The notes: generated by a model not told the origin, from the sequence alone. A stretch of 61,703 bases of DNA from Anaerolineae bacterium (GCA_019637635.1 JAHBVI010000027.1:1-61703), one strand, 5' to 3'. Shown: positions 52,041 through 60,867, numbered from the stretch's first letter. Program-made: numbers and translations.

Positions 52041-53524
52041 ATTTACTGCAAAGTATCCGGCAAGATTGGCATGGTTTTCGCACCCTGTTTAGTGACCTGC
52101 CCCGGCCCACGCCGGGAATGCACACCTTTCGTGTGGCCCTGCCTGGCGGGCAGAAGCGCATCCATTTGCGCGTAGAGCCGGACAACAGCGGCGTCCTCTT
52201 TGTGGACGTAACCGATGCCATTCACCTGAATCCCACCGCCCTGCACATGGCCTACCTGGCGCTGTGTGACCTGCCGCAGTCGCAGGTGCAGGCCAATTTG
52301 CGCCGCCAGGTACGCCGGGAAGATTGGCCGCAGTTGGGCAAAGAGCTGGGGCAGATGTATGAGATGGTGCATCGTTTCCGCGAGCCGGAAACGGGCTGCC
52401 CCACCTGCGCCGTGGAAGATTTGCAGCGCACCGCCCTGTTCAGCCACCGCGCCGACGCGCCCTATAAAGCTGACCTGGCCATTACCTACGGCTGCAACAA
52501 TGGCTGCAACCATTGTTACAACGAACCGGCCCGGTTTGACATGCCCTCACTGGGCAAAACCGAGTGGTTTCGGGTGATTGATAAGTTGCATGAAGTGGGT
52601 GTGCCCCACTTGATTATCACTGGCGGCGAGGCCACCTTGCACCCGGATTTGCCGGAGATCATCCGGTATGCGGATAGTTTGGGGCACGTGGTGGGGATGA
52701 ATACCAACGGCCGTCGCCTGGCCCACCTCCCCTACCTGCACGAACTGGAAGCCGCCGGGCTGAACCACGTGCAAATCACCCTGGGTTCCAACCGCCCCGA
52801 CGTGCATGACGCGGTGATGAACGCCAAATCGTTCCACCAGACCGTGCGCGGCATTGAAAACGCCGTTGCCAGTAAGCTGCACACCATCACCAACACCACC
52901 CTCATGCGCCGCAACATGGATCATGTGGAGGAGATCATAGATTTCCTCTACGACCTGGGCATCCGCACCTTTGCCATGAATGGCATGATCTACAGCGGCG
53001 GCGGTTTTGCCGACCCCAACGCCATCTCCGAAGCGGAAATGCCACCGCTGCTCATCCGCGTGCGCGACCATGCCCAGGAAAAGGGGATGCGTTTCCTCTG
53101 GTACACCCCTACCGAATACTGCCGCATGTCGCCGGTGGAATTGGAAATTGGGGCCAAACGGTGCAACGCGGGTGAGTATTCCATCTGTATTGAACCAAAC
53201 GGGGATGTGCTGCCCTGCCAGTCTTTTTATGTGGCGGCGGGCAACATTTTGCGCGACCCCTGGGAACGCATCTGGCGCAGCGAACTGTTCCGCAGCTTCC
53301 GCGAGCGGGAGGATGACCCGGTGTGGGCCGGGCTGCCCAGCAAATGCCACCACTGCCCCGACTTGCCGCTGTGTGGCGGCGGTTGCCGCATTGAGCGCGA
53401 AGCGCGGGACGGGGTGCGCATTGCGGAAAGCGAGGGGGGATTGGCATGTGGGAATGGCGGCGACGGCCGTGCGCACAGCGATCAACGTCTCGTCGGTTTC
53501 ATCCCCCTCAGTGTGATTTCGTGA
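52034..53524 (+). CDS. Radical SAM/SPASM protein with PqqD-like N-terminal region
   Basis: 496-residue radical SAM enzyme. The N-terminal 110 residues contain DAIHLNPTALHMAYLAL, similar in style to PqqD-type peptide-recognition domains (inference). The SAM-binding cluster motif is CNNGCNHCYNEP at about 153-165 (CxxxCxxC), with GGEATLHPDL as the next motif. The SPASM region has Cys in AKRCNAGEYSICIEPNGDVLPC and CHHCPDLPLCGGGC (landmarks), enough for one or two extra iron-sulphur clusters. Such enzymes modify peptides or act as maturases. No peptide substrate gene was found nearby. The last 40 residues after GCRIEREARDG look less conserved. Coupled to the zinc-ribbon membrane protein upstream. 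Confidence 0.88.
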   Translation: MVNLLQSIRQDWHGFRTLFSDLPRPTPGMHTFRVALPGGQKRIHLRVEPDNSGVLFVDVTDAIHLNPTALHMAYLALCDLPQSQVQANLRRQVRREDWPQLGKELGQMYEMVHRFREPETGCPTCAVEDLQRTALFSHRADAPYKADLAITYGCNNGCNHCYNEPARFDMPSLGKTEWFRVIDKLHEVGVPHLIITGGEATLHPDLPEIIRYADSLGHVVGMNTNGRRLAHLPYLHELEAAGLNHVQITLGSNRPDVHDAVMNAKSFHQTVRGIENAVASKLHTITNTTLMRRNMDHVEEIIDFLYDLGIRTFAMNGMIYSGGGFADPNAISEAEMPPLLIRVRDHAQEKGMRFLWYTPTEYCRMSPVELEIGAKRCNAGEYSICIEPNGDVLPCQSFYVAAGNILRDPWERIWRSELFRSFREREDDPVWAGLPSKCHHCPDLPLCGGGCRIEREARDGVRIAESEGGLACGNGGDGRAHSDQRLVGFIPLSVIS

Positions 53525-53590
53525 GTGGGGCTGGTTGCTGGTGGCTTATGGCTGCTAATGATTAGCCCACTTTTTGTTACAATACCCATT

Positions 53591-54130
53591 ATGTTGGCTA
53601 AAATTGAGACTATTCCTCTGGAAGCAGAATCCTTATTGGTAGAAAACCTGGCCGCTTATGGCATTCATTACCTGAGGCTTTCACAACCTTCCATCTCTGG
53701 GAAATCGTTAACGCCGGCCTCATTGATTGCGGCATTGGCCGGACACAGTGACCCGCGCCTGCGTGAATCTTTGATCGCCTTATTTCTGCGCCAACCGCAA
53801 CTGCACCAATATGTGCCCGCCTTAACCGCCACGCTTGAGCCGAAAACGGCCGATGCGCTACGCCATTTTTATACGGCCGCTGCGTATTTGCAGCGTTTCT
53901 GGTTCTCCATGCTGCAATTGTATCTGGGCACATTTCCGCTGCTGCCCAACTATTTTGGGCTAACACATTATCACCTTCCACCCCTGGAGGAGCATTTTGG
54001 TGAAACGGGGTTGCGCACCCTGGCTGACTATTACACAAATCAGACCGGTTATGATTGGTTAAGCGCATATCAATCGGCTATCTCATTGCTTTTGACGCAA
54101 CTAAATCTGGAGCAAATGACGCATGGCTGA
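53591..54130 (+). CDS. Hypothetical helical protein paired with a nucleotidyltransferase
   Basis: 179 residues from ATG 53591 (MLAKIETIPLEAE). TACAAT at 53578-53583 ends 7 nt before the ATG, so a leaderless mRNA is likely; a longer frame from 53525 would cross the promoter. The protein is mainly helical, with LIALFLRQPQLHQYVPAL and a Tyr/Phe-rich centre. I do not recognise a family. It overlaps the next gene, a DUF6036-type nucleotidyltransferase, by 8 nt. Such pairs resemble type IV/MNT-HEPN-like toxin-antitoxin or AbiE cassettes in layout, so this gene may be the partner (inference). Confidence 0.72.
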   Translation: MLAKIETIPLEAESLLVENLAAYGIHYLRLSQPSISGKSLTPASLIAALAGHSDPRLRESLIALFLRQPQLHQYVPALTATLEPKTADALRHFYTAAAYLQRFWFSMLQLYLGTFPLLPNYFGLTHYHLPPLEEHFGETGLRTLADYYTNQTGYDWLSAYQSAISLLLTQLNLEQMTHG

Positions 54131-54662
54131 TCAGATGGTTGATGCTCAAGGGCTAAAGAATTTTCTGGAGCGTTTGGGCAGTTGTTTCCGCTATACAGCA
54201 CGACTATATCTGGTTGGCGGCGCATCATTACTTCTGGCTGGGGGCAAAACCAGTACCTTTGACATTGACATCCACTTTGACGTGACGCCAGAAGTTCACG
54301 CTGAGTTTATTCGCTGCCTGCGACAGATCAGGCGTGAATTACATTTGCCAATTGAAGAGGCGTCGCCAGGAGAATTTATCCCCTTGCCCACCGGATACGC
54401 CGACCGTCACCAATACATCGGCCGTTACGGGCAGATTGAAGTTTTTCACTTTGATTTTTATGCTGTGGCTCTGAGCAAAATTCATCGCGGCAACGAAAAG
54501 GACTTTGCCGACGTATCAAGTATGGTTAACAGGCAGCTCATTGACTTTGTTACACTGGAATCGTTCTTTAATGATCTTCTACCTCGTTATGAAAGTTATG
54601 GGCTAAAAGCGGACCCGGACCTTTTTCAGCGTAAGTTTGATCTCCTACGGCAGCGGCTTTAA
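54123..54662 (+). CDS. DUF6036-type nucleotidyltransferase
   Basis: 179-residue minimal nucleotidyltransferase-fold protein. The core is RLYLVGGASLLLAGGKTSTFDIDIHFDV (landmarks VGGASLLL and TSTFDIDIHF), matching the G-G/S and DxD pattern of the AbiEii/MNT superfamily. The later segment KIHRGNEKDFADV is also typical of DUF6036. The active-site acidic residues look intact. It starts 8 nt before the stop of the upstream gene. Toxin, antitoxin or tRNA-modifying activity are all known in relatives; no direct evidence here. An inverted repeat follows at 54696-54746. Confidence 0.82.
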   Translation: MADQMVDAQGLKNFLERLGSCFRYTARLYLVGGASLLLAGGKTSTFDIDIHFDVTPEVHAEFIRCLRQIRRELHLPIEEASPGEFIPLPTGYADRHQYIGRYGQIEVFHFDFYAVALSKIHRGNEKDFADVSSMVNRQLIDFVTLESFFNDLLPRYESYGLKADPDLFQRKFDLLRQRL

Positions 54663-54695
54663 GCTGCCGGATAGACGCAATCAATAGATCGAAGT

Positions 54696-54746
54696 GGAGT
54701 TCGCATGCTCAGATGCGAACCGGCGGGCATCTGAGCATGCCCACTC
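54696..54746. repeat. GCATGCTCAGATGC inverted repeat
   Basis: 14-bp perfect arms (54703-54716 and 54727-54740) with outer pairing GGAGT/ACTCC and a 10-nt loop. It could terminate the nucleotidyltransferase transcript, although no T run follows directly. Confidence 0.75.
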
Positions 54747-54801
54747 CTCTTATTACAATCTACCGGCAATCCATCATTCATGGTTAAAAGGAGTGTAGAG
54801 G

Positions 54802-56427
54802 ATGGACAGAACACGTCTTATTTTTATTGCCATTGTGGGGGTGGCGCTGATAGCCGTTTGTGGCTTTATTACGTTTAGTCTGGTTAACAATGCGTTGCCA
54901 GAGCAAGGGGACGGGACAGCAACCCCGGCTGTAACCCAGCCCACCATCGCCCCCGCCAGCACCGTCACCGTCAACCTGGAATCCCCAGAGCCGATTTGGG
55001 GGCCGAACTATGACGCCGACGACGGCCGTCCCGCCTACGTCTGTGGCGCGGATGCCTTTGGCAGCTACTTCGTCTTACAGCAAATGCAAATGTCCGGGCA
55101 GGACATCGCCAATGGCTTCCACCTGGGCATCGTCCCCTTTTTCCTGGATGAAGACCCGGCCTATGATGTCTCTGAAGAGCAGCGGACCGCCCTGCTCAAC
55201 GCCGGCATTTGGGACTGCCTGCTCACCACCCTGGACTCTGTCGCCCTGACCAGTCCCGGCGTTATTACCGCCATCGTGGACGAAAGCGCCGGCGCCGACC
55301 AGTTGTGGGGGCGAGACTTGCCCACCATCAACGACCTGCAAGGCAAACGGATTGCCTTCTCACGGGGCAGCGTGGGGGAATACTTCGTTTACTACGTCCT
55401 CTCCATTGCCCAACTCAGCCCACGTTCTCAGGTGACGCTGGTGCCCCAAGACAGCGTGGCGGATGCGGTGGCCGCCTTTAACAATGGTCAGGCCGACGCT
55501 GTTTCTGGCTGGGAGCCAGACATTTATGACGCGGAACAAAGCGGCGGTCAACCACTGCTCAGTTCCAACCAACTGCGCATTGTCATGGACGTTATCGTCA
55601 CCTCGCGGGACACCATCGCTAACGACGCCAACCTGGTACAAAACTTCCACAATGCCTGGTTTGCCACCCTGAAAGACCAGGTGGAGAATTTTGACACGGC
55701 TGCGGCCCACATCGCCAATTGGGGCCATAATGATTGGAGCTTTGTTTACCCCGAATCTGCCAGCGACGATTTGCGTCTGTGGCTGGAGAGCGTGGCCCAG
55801 TCCGACCTGGGCGATAATGCCTTTGTGATGCGGGACATCCGCCCCATTGTCAACCGGCTGTCCATCGCCCGGCGTGTTTGGGCGGCGTCTGACGTGCCTG
55901 TGCCCAATGACAACGTGGAAGCACTGGTCAACCCCGGTTTTGTGATTCGCGCCGCCGAACAGGCCAGTTTGCAGCCCAACGGCCGTCCCGTCAACGACAC
56001 CTTCTCCATCTCCTCCCAACTGGATTTAAGCACCGTCAGCACCGGCGACGCGGCTACCCTGGCCGTGCTGCCCTGCCGCACCTTCACCTTCTTGCCCGAA
56101 TCCACCGAACTGACGTTGGAATCGCGCCGGATTTTGGATAACTGCGTCGTGCCTACTCTGTCTCAAAGCATTGGCCTGTTTTTGCGCGTGAAAGGCTCTT
56201 CCGCCTGGCCGGCCAATGATCCGCCCTGGACAGAGTCTGACATCCTGGAGGTGGCCGAGGGGCGAGCGCAGTCGGTGGTAGATTATCTGGTGTCGCAGGG
56301 TATTGACCCGGCCCGTTTTGTGGTAGAAGCGACATTGCCACCGCCAGACCATCGCAACAGTGATGATCCCAACGTGCAGGCACAAGACCGCTACGTGGAA
56401 TTGACTTTGGTGACGGCGGGGCGGTGA
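54802..56427 (+). CDS. Membrane-anchored SBP (NMT1-like) fused to OmpA domain
   Basis: 541 residues. An N-terminal helix (6-28) anchors the protein and a Thr/Pro-rich linker follows. Residues 65-385 resemble the NMT1/nitrate-sulfonate type of periplasmic substrate-binding proteins (KRIAFSRGSVGEYFVYYVL, NNGQADAVSGWEPDI). From about 410 an OmpA/MotB-like peptidoglycan-binding domain appears: FTFLPESTELTLESRRILDN and DILEVAEGRAQSVVDYLVSQGIDPARF (landmarks SRRILDN and RAQSVVDYLVSQGID). AAAGGAG lies about 10 nt before the ATG. It is first of three genes with a VWA-SBP lipoprotein and an unknown protein. No ABC permease is present, so the role is probably sensing or scaffolding, not uptake. Confidence 0.85.
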   Translation: MDRTRLIFIAIVGVALIAVCGFITFSLVNNALPEQGDGTATPAVTQPTIAPASTVTVNLESPEPIWGPNYDADDGRPAYVCGADAFGSYFVLQQMQMSGQDIANGFHLGIVPFFLDEDPAYDVSEEQRTALLNAGIWDCLLTTLDSVALTSPGVITAIVDESAGADQLWGRDLPTINDLQGKRIAFSRGSVGEYFVYYVLSIAQLSPRSQVTLVPQDSVADAVAAFNNGQADAVSGWEPDIYDAEQSGGQPLLSSNQLRIVMDVIVTSRDTIANDANLVQNFHNAWFATLKDQVENFDTAAAHIANWGHNDWSFVYPESASDDLRLWLESVAQSDLGDNAFVMRDIRPIVNRLSIARRVWAASDVPVPNDNVEALVNPGFVIRAAEQASLQPNGRPVNDTFSISSQLDLSTVSTGDAATLAVLPCRTFTFLPESTELTLESRRILDNCVVPTLSQSIGLFLRVKGSSAWPANDPPWTESDILEVAEGRAQSVVDYLVSQGIDPARFVVEATLPPPDHRNSDDPNVQAQDRYVELTLVTAGR

Positions 56428-56490
56428 GTGGGGAACAGTGAGCGGTGAGTGGTGAGCAGTGAACGGTAATCGGTTATCGGTTATCGGAGT
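56425..56490. repeat. GTGAGCGG and TAATCGG/TTATCGG repeat block
   Basis: Units GTGAGCGG and GTGAGTGG merge into GGTAATCGG and GGTTATCGG units between the two substrate-binding-protein genes. The block ends just before the ribosome site GGAGTG of the next gene. Confidence 0.75.
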
Positions 56491-56500
56491 GGAGTGATAG

Positions 56501-58150
56501 ATGAAAAAGAACCGGTACAGCGGTATTTTTGCTTTTTTGTTCATGGTGGTGTTGACCACGTTGGCTTGCAGCCTGGGCAATTCGGCGGCAAACGAGCCGC
56601 CGCGTAACGCGGAAGTGGTGGAAGTTATCGCCAATACCAGTCTGGCGCCGTGGTTGGACACGGCCGTGAGCCAATTCAACGCCAGCGAAACCCAAACCAG
56701 CGACGGTAAATCCGTCTTTGTGCAGCTTACCCCCGCCGACGCCGGGCAGGCCGTCACCGAGATGAGCGGCGGCGCTGAACCCACGCTGTGGATTCCCGAC
56801 GAAATGGTGTGGGCCAACATCCTGGCCGACCAGGGTAACAATAATTTCCAGAGCGATTGTGTCAGCGTGGCGCGCAGTCCCTTAGTCATCGCCATGTGGC
56901 GGGATGTGGCCGAAGCGTTGGGTTGGCCTGGCCTGCCGTTGGGCTGGTTGGACGTGGGCAGCCTGGCCACCGACGATGTCCTGTGGAATTACTACAGCGG
57001 CGGCGAATTGGGTGACGCTTTCCGCCTCAGCCATACCCATCCCGGCCTCTCCGGCAGCGGCGTCAGCACCCTGCTTTCCCTGGTACAGTCCGCCCAAATC
57101 ACCACAGAAGCAGTGACAGAAGCGGATATCCAACGCCCCATTGTCAAGGCATCGGTGGGCGCTTTTGAGGGGGGCGTTACCTGGTTTAGCCCCAATACTC
57201 GCGCCCTGAGTACAGCCATGAGCAGCCGGGACCTCAATTACCTGAGCGGCGGGGTGATGTATGAAAGTGACGTAGTGAATGACGGTAATGGGCAACTTGT
57301 GGCCGTCTACCCCTTTGAAGGTACGTTTATGGCCACGCACCCTGCCTGCATCAACCGCGCCGCCAGCGCCGCCCAACAGGAAGCGGCGCGGCTATTCCGG
57401 GATTATTTGCTCAGCAAGGCGGGGCAGCAGTTGGCGCTGGCAGGGGGTTTGCGGCCAGTAAACACGGCCGTGCCCCCGGCCGCCCCTCTGGATGAAGCCC
57501 ATGGGGTGGATCCATCTCAGCCTACGGCCGTGTTCTCACCCCCTTCCGTCGCTTCTGTGTATGCGGTGCAAGAGTTATGGCAGGAAGCGCGCAAAAATGT
57601 CAACCTGGCGCTGCTGCTGGACACTTCTGGCAGTATGCGCGGTAACAAAATGGAGAGTATGCGCGCCGCCGCCATTCAGTTTGTGGAGCAAATGGGTGAA
57701 GAGGATTATCTCTCCATCATCGCCTTTAGCACCGAACCGGAACTGATTATCAACCACATCCAGGTTGGTCCCAACCGGCAAAAAATCATCAATGCGATCA
57801 CCAACTTGCGCGCCGAGGGGGACACCACTCTTTTTGACGCCATTGGTGATGGCGCGGTATTGCTGCACAGCACCACCCAACCACAAACCACCAATGCCCT
57901 GGTTGTCTTATCAGACGGGCAGGATACGCGCAGCTACCGGTATAATGCCAACTCCGCCATCGGCATGGCCGTGGCTAACAATTTGACGGTTTTCACCATC
58001 GCCTATGGCAGTGACGCCGACGTCAACACTATGCGCAACCTGGCCTCGCAGACAAACGGCAACTTTTTTGCCGGAAATGAGGCCAGTATTGCCGCTATTT
58101 ACGAGGAAATGTCGGCTGCGTTTGGCGGCAGCGTAGGGGTGGGGCGGTGA
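56501..58150 (+). CDS. Lipoprotein with extracellular SBP and VWA domains
   Basis: 549 residues. Lipobox VLTTLAC gives a membrane lipoprotein. Residues 35-330 form a type of substrate-binding protein (SBP_bac_11-like; VIANTSLAPWLDTAVSQF, AVYPFEGTFMATHPAC). A von Willebrand factor A domain (about 365-540) has the complete MIDAS motif: LLLDTSGSMRG, Thr in EGDTTLFDAI and Asp in VLSDGQDTRS. VWA-SBP hybrids occur in Chloroflexota and Cyanobacteria next to OmpA-SBP proteins. Together they may form an envelope complex with metal-dependent protein binding (inference). It ends at a clean 34-bp palindromic terminator. Confidence 0.88.
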   Translation: MKKNRYSGIFAFLFMVVLTTLACSLGNSAANEPPRNAEVVEVIANTSLAPWLDTAVSQFNASETQTSDGKSVFVQLTPADAGQAVTEMSGGAEPTLWIPDEMVWANILADQGNNNFQSDCVSVARSPLVIAMWRDVAEALGWPGLPLGWLDVGSLATDDVLWNYYSGGELGDAFRLSHTHPGLSGSGVSTLLSLVQSAQITTEAVTEADIQRPIVKASVGAFEGGVTWFSPNTRALSTAMSSRDLNYLSGGVMYESDVVNDGNGQLVAVYPFEGTFMATHPACINRAASAAQQEAARLFRDYLLSKAGQQLALAGGLRPVNTAVPPAAPLDEAHGVDPSQPTAVFSPPSVASVYAVQELWQEARKNVNLALLLDTSGSMRGNKMESMRAAAIQFVEQMGEEDYLSIIAFSTEPELIINHIQVGPNRQKIINAITNLRAEGDTTLFDAIGDGAVLLHSTTQPQTTNALVVLSDGQDTRSYRYNANSAIGMAVANNLTVFTIAYGSDADVNTMRNLASQTNGNFFAGNEASIAAIYEEMSAAFGGSVGVGR

Positions 58151-58156
58151 GAGGTA

Positions 58157-58198
58157 ATTGAGTAATTGGGTGATCACCCAATTACTCAATTTCTTTTT
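58157..58198 (+). terminator. 34-bp perfect palindrome with T run
   Basis: ATTGAGTAATTGGGTGA and its exact complement meet without a loop at 58173/58174, then TTCTTTTTT follows. Repeat-type units (AGTAATTG) form the arms. Confidence 0.85.
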
Positions 58199-58327
58199 TG
58201 AGGAAGGCAGCGTGTTCGGCAGATTGGAGGCCGGTTTGGAGGGTGGCAAGTACGGCCGTTATTGTAACATGAAACGCCTGCCCCGTATGCAACCACACCC
58301 TTCCGGCTGCGTACTCCCTGACATGGC

Positions 58328-58372
58328 GATGAATGAAAATTCATCCTTCATAATTCATAATTCCTAATTACA
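58328..58372 (+). repeat. GATGAAT hairpin plus TTCATAATT leader repeat
   Basis: A small GATGAAT/ATTCATC stem is followed by TTCATAATTCATAATTCC directly before the ribosome site AGGAGA of the next gene. Same element as at 12412-12457. Confidence 0.7.
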
Positions 58373-58380
58373 GGAGAACC

Positions 58381-59310
58381 ATGTTCAACAACCTGAATCC
58401 TGAAACCCGTAAGCAGCTTGGCTTTTTGCTTTCCATCCCGGAGCGTACCATCCGTTCTCTGGCGGCGGTAGGAGGCGGCACGGCCGTGCTACTCTCCGAA
58501 ACCCTCATCCCCCCCACCCTGCAGCAATCCACCCTCTACCGCGTCACCATTGGCGACTTGCAACAGTTTTTGATTGAGCAGGTGGCCCAAATGGATCGCC
58601 GTGTGCTGACAGCCGTGCCCACCCGTAACCTGGAAGGCAACTTCATGCCCCGCCGCATGGCCGGTTCATTTGTGGATATGGCCGGCCTGCTGTGGATTCG
58701 CTTCTCGCCGCTGTGGATTTTTGCCATTGCCAGTGACGCCGCCACCGGCAGCAAGGTCTTCCTCCACCGGCTGGTAGCTCAGTTGAAAGAAAACGGTGTG
58801 TTGGCCGAAGAGACGCAGATCAACAGCCTGGATGAACTGCTAGACGCATTGCACACCGCCTCCGATAAAAGCGCCCAGACCGTCAACATCCCACCGCTGT
58901 CCGCCGATGATATAAAACAAACGGCCGAAGAACTGCGCCAGAGCTACGGCCGTCTCTTCAACAACACCACCAATCTCCTGCCCCGCCTGGAAACGCTCTG
59001 GTCACAGATAGAAACGACGGCGACGGCAGAGGGAACCAGCCCGGCTAACGTAAGTGGCTTGATGGCATTGGACCTGGTGGAATGGGGGAAGAAGGGCGTG
59101 GAGACGGTCACGGCCGTTGGCCGCACTGGCGGCGACCTGCTCGACGAACATATCCTGCGCAGCTACGCCCAAACGCTGGACAACCTCTCGGCCGAAGGGC
59201 TGCCCCACTATTTCAGCCGTAAGATGATGCCCTTTGCCGAAACGGCCGTGTCTCACTTTGACGCCAACCGCCAGACGTGGACGGAGCGGAAGGTGATCGG
59301 TAATGCGTAA
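58381..59310 (+). CDS. Hypothetical protein next to SBP-OmpA/VWA genes
   Basis: 309 residues; AGGAGA before the ATG is well placed. I do not recognise the family. Visible parts: an N-terminal region ISIPERTIRSLAAVGGGTAVLLSETLIPP (in the sequence as SIPERTIRSLAAVGGGTAVLL) that could be a membrane-associated helix, a hydrophobic patch FVDMAGLLWIRFSPLWIFAI near residues 97-116, then a long helical part with DDIKQTAEELRQSYGRL. It could be an EcsC-like or toxic-anion-resistance-associated protein by neighbourhood, but that is speculation. It follows the SBP-VWA gene with a terminator and a leader repeat between, so it probably has its own promoter. Confidence 0.7.
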   Translation: MFNNLNPETRKQLGFLLSIPERTIRSLAAVGGGTAVLLSETLIPPTLQQSTLYRVTIGDLQQFLIEQVAQMDRRVLTAVPTRNLEGNFMPRRMAGSFVDMAGLLWIRFSPLWIFAIASDAATGSKVFLHRLVAQLKENGVLAEETQINSLDELLDALHTASDKSAQTVNIPPLSADDIKQTAEELRQSYGRLFNNTTNLLPRLETLWSQIETTATAEGTSPANVSGLMALDLVEWGKKGVETVTAVGRTGGDLLDEHILRSYAQTLDNLSAEGLPHYFSRKMMPFAETAVSHFDANRQTWTERKVIGNA

Positions 59311-59408
59311 TCCGTAATCCGTAAACCGTAATCCGTAAACCGTAATCCGTTTACGGTTTACGGCTCACGGTTTACGGCTCGCGGCTCTCGGCTCACGGTT
59401 TACGGATG
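59303..59408. repeat. CCGTAATCCGTAAACC fold-back repeat
   Basis: CCGTAATCCGTAAA units on the left and TTTACGGCTCACGG units on the right are complementary, so the block folds into a long imperfect hairpin between convergent genes. It overlaps the last codons of both neighbours. Confidence 0.85.
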
Positions 59409-59657
59409 ACGAGAAACCCGCCACTGCATAAAGCCGAAAAAGAGCGCCAGCAGCAGCCAGCCAACAGCGATAGCGCCAATCCAATACGCGCCTTCGCGGC
59501 CGAAAACAACGGTTGCACCCATCGCAGCCCCAACGTTGCCGTCGGCATCCAGCCATTTCAGGCTGAACTGATACATAAACCAGAACCAGAACAACCCAAT
59601 CAGGCCGCAGCACACGGCCATAAATGCAAAAATCACCTGACGTATAGCTTGAAACAT
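59400..59657 (-). CDS. Small two-helix membrane protein
   Basis: 85 residues from ATG 59657 (MFQAIRQVIFAF). Two transmembrane helices, about 5-30 and 53-77, are joined by a short loop with WLDADGNVG. No family recognised. The frame extends upstream to 59789 without a proper start (TTG) and with non-hydrophobic sequence. The C-terminus (RVSRHP) runs into the repeat block. Coding status is likely from the clean helix pattern but not certain. Confidence 0.55.
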   Translation of the reverse strand: MFQAIRQVIFAFMAVCCGLIGLFWFWFMYQFSLKWLDADGNVGAAMGATVVFGREGAYWIGAIAVGWLLLALFFGFMQWRVSRHP

Positions 59658-59811
59658 ACCGGCATTATGGGTGTAGGGCACGGCCGTCGTCAATAGTTCC
59701 TTTTTACCCGGATGCTCAGAGTTTGTTGTTGCGGAATAGGTTTCGCCCACGTGCCTGGCGTGGCTCAGTAAGGTATACTCCCCTGGCAAATTCTAATGAA
59801 CGGAGAAATAC

Positions 59812-60858
59812 ATGACCCTGGCACCCTCCCCAGACCTCACCGAAAGGCGCAAAGCTGACCACATTCGCATCAACCTGGAAGAAGACGTCGCTTTCAAAAA
59901 AGTGACCACCGGTCTGGAAAAATACTTTTTCATGCACCAGGCCCTTCCCGAAATTGACCTGGCCGATGTTACGACCACCACCACCCTCTTCGGCAAAACG
60001 CTCAAAACCCCTCTGCTCATCTCTTCCATGACCGGCGGCACGGCCGAAGCCCGGGCCATCAACCGCACCCTGGCTGCCGGGGCGCAGGCGGCGGGCATCG
60101 CCATGGGTCTCGGTTCTATGCGCGCCGCCGTCGAAGACGAATCGCTGGCCGACACCTACCGGGTGCGCGATGTGGCCCCTGATATTTTGCTTTTTGCTAA
60201 CCTGGGTGCCGTGCAGTTCAATTACGGCTATGGGCTGGATGAGTGCCTGCTGCTGGTGGAAATGATTCAAGCTGACGCCCTCATCCTGCATTTCAATGCC
60301 CTGCAAGAGGCCGTCCAGCCAGAAGGCGACGGTAACTTTGCCAATCTGCTGCCCAAAATCGAACACATCTGCAAGCAGATGCCCGTACCTGTTATTGCCA
60401 AAGAAGTGGGGTGGGGTTTTGCGGAGGAAACAGCCCGCCGATTGGTCGAAGCAGGTATAGCCGCTATTGATGTAGCTGGGGCCGGTGGCACCAGTTGGAG
60501 CCAGGTGGAAATGCATCGTGCGCCCACGGCCCGCCATGCACGGGTAGCAGGGGCGTTTATAGACTGGGGGATTCCCACGGCCGTGTCCATCCAATACTGC
60601 CGCCGCGCCGCCCCCCATTTACCGGTCTTCGCCAGCGGCGGCATCCGCAATGGCATTGACGTGGCCAAGTGCATCGCCCTGGGCGCTAACCTGGTAGGTT
60701 TCGCTGGCGACTTCCTGCGCGCCGCCGACAAAGGCGGCGCAGACGGCGTCATCGAAATGGCCGAAACGATCACGACCGAATTGCGGATCGCCATGTTCTG
60801 CTCCGGCGCAAAAGACCTGTCAGATCTTGCAGAGACACCTCTCCACACTCGATTTTAG
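59812..60858 (+). CDS. fni: Isopentenyl-diphosphate delta-isomerase, type 2
   Basis: 348-residue FMN- and NADPH-dependent enzyme that interconverts IPP and DMAPP in isoprenoid synthesis. Motifs: N-terminal [18 protein letters not shown], central [14 protein letters not shown], and [14 protein letters not shown]. The FMN phosphate site is in [15 protein letters not shown] and the end is complete. A TATACT box lies near 59773 and GGAG lies 8 nt before the ATG. The gene stands alone. This type 2 enzyme is common in Chloroflexota and Firmicutes. The upstream gap 59658-59811 contains an ACGGCCGT copy and the promoter-like box. Confidence 0.96.
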   Translation: MTLAPSPDLTERRKADHIRINLEEDVAFKKVTTGLEKYFFMHQALPEIDLADVTTTTTLFGKTLKTPLLISSMTGGTAEARAINRTLAAGAQAAGIAMGLGSMRAAVEDESLADTYRVRDVAPDILLFANLGAVQFNYGYGLDECLLLVEMIQADALILHFNALQEAVQPEGDGNFANLLPKIEHICKQMPVPVIAKEVGWGFAEETARRLVEAGIAAIDVAGAGGTSWSQVEMHRAPTARHARVAGAFIDWGIPTAVSIQYCRRAAPHLPVFASGGIRNGIDVAKCIALGANLVGFAGDFLRAADKGGADGVIEMAETITTELRIAMFCSGAKDLSDLAETPLHTRF

Positions 60859-60867
60859 CTAACACCC

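Noticed and set aside
51359..53524. RiPP precursor peptide near the radical SAM enzyme
   Set aside because: No short frame with a leader-core layout or Cys/Asn/Gly-rich core was found between 51300 and 53600 on either strand.
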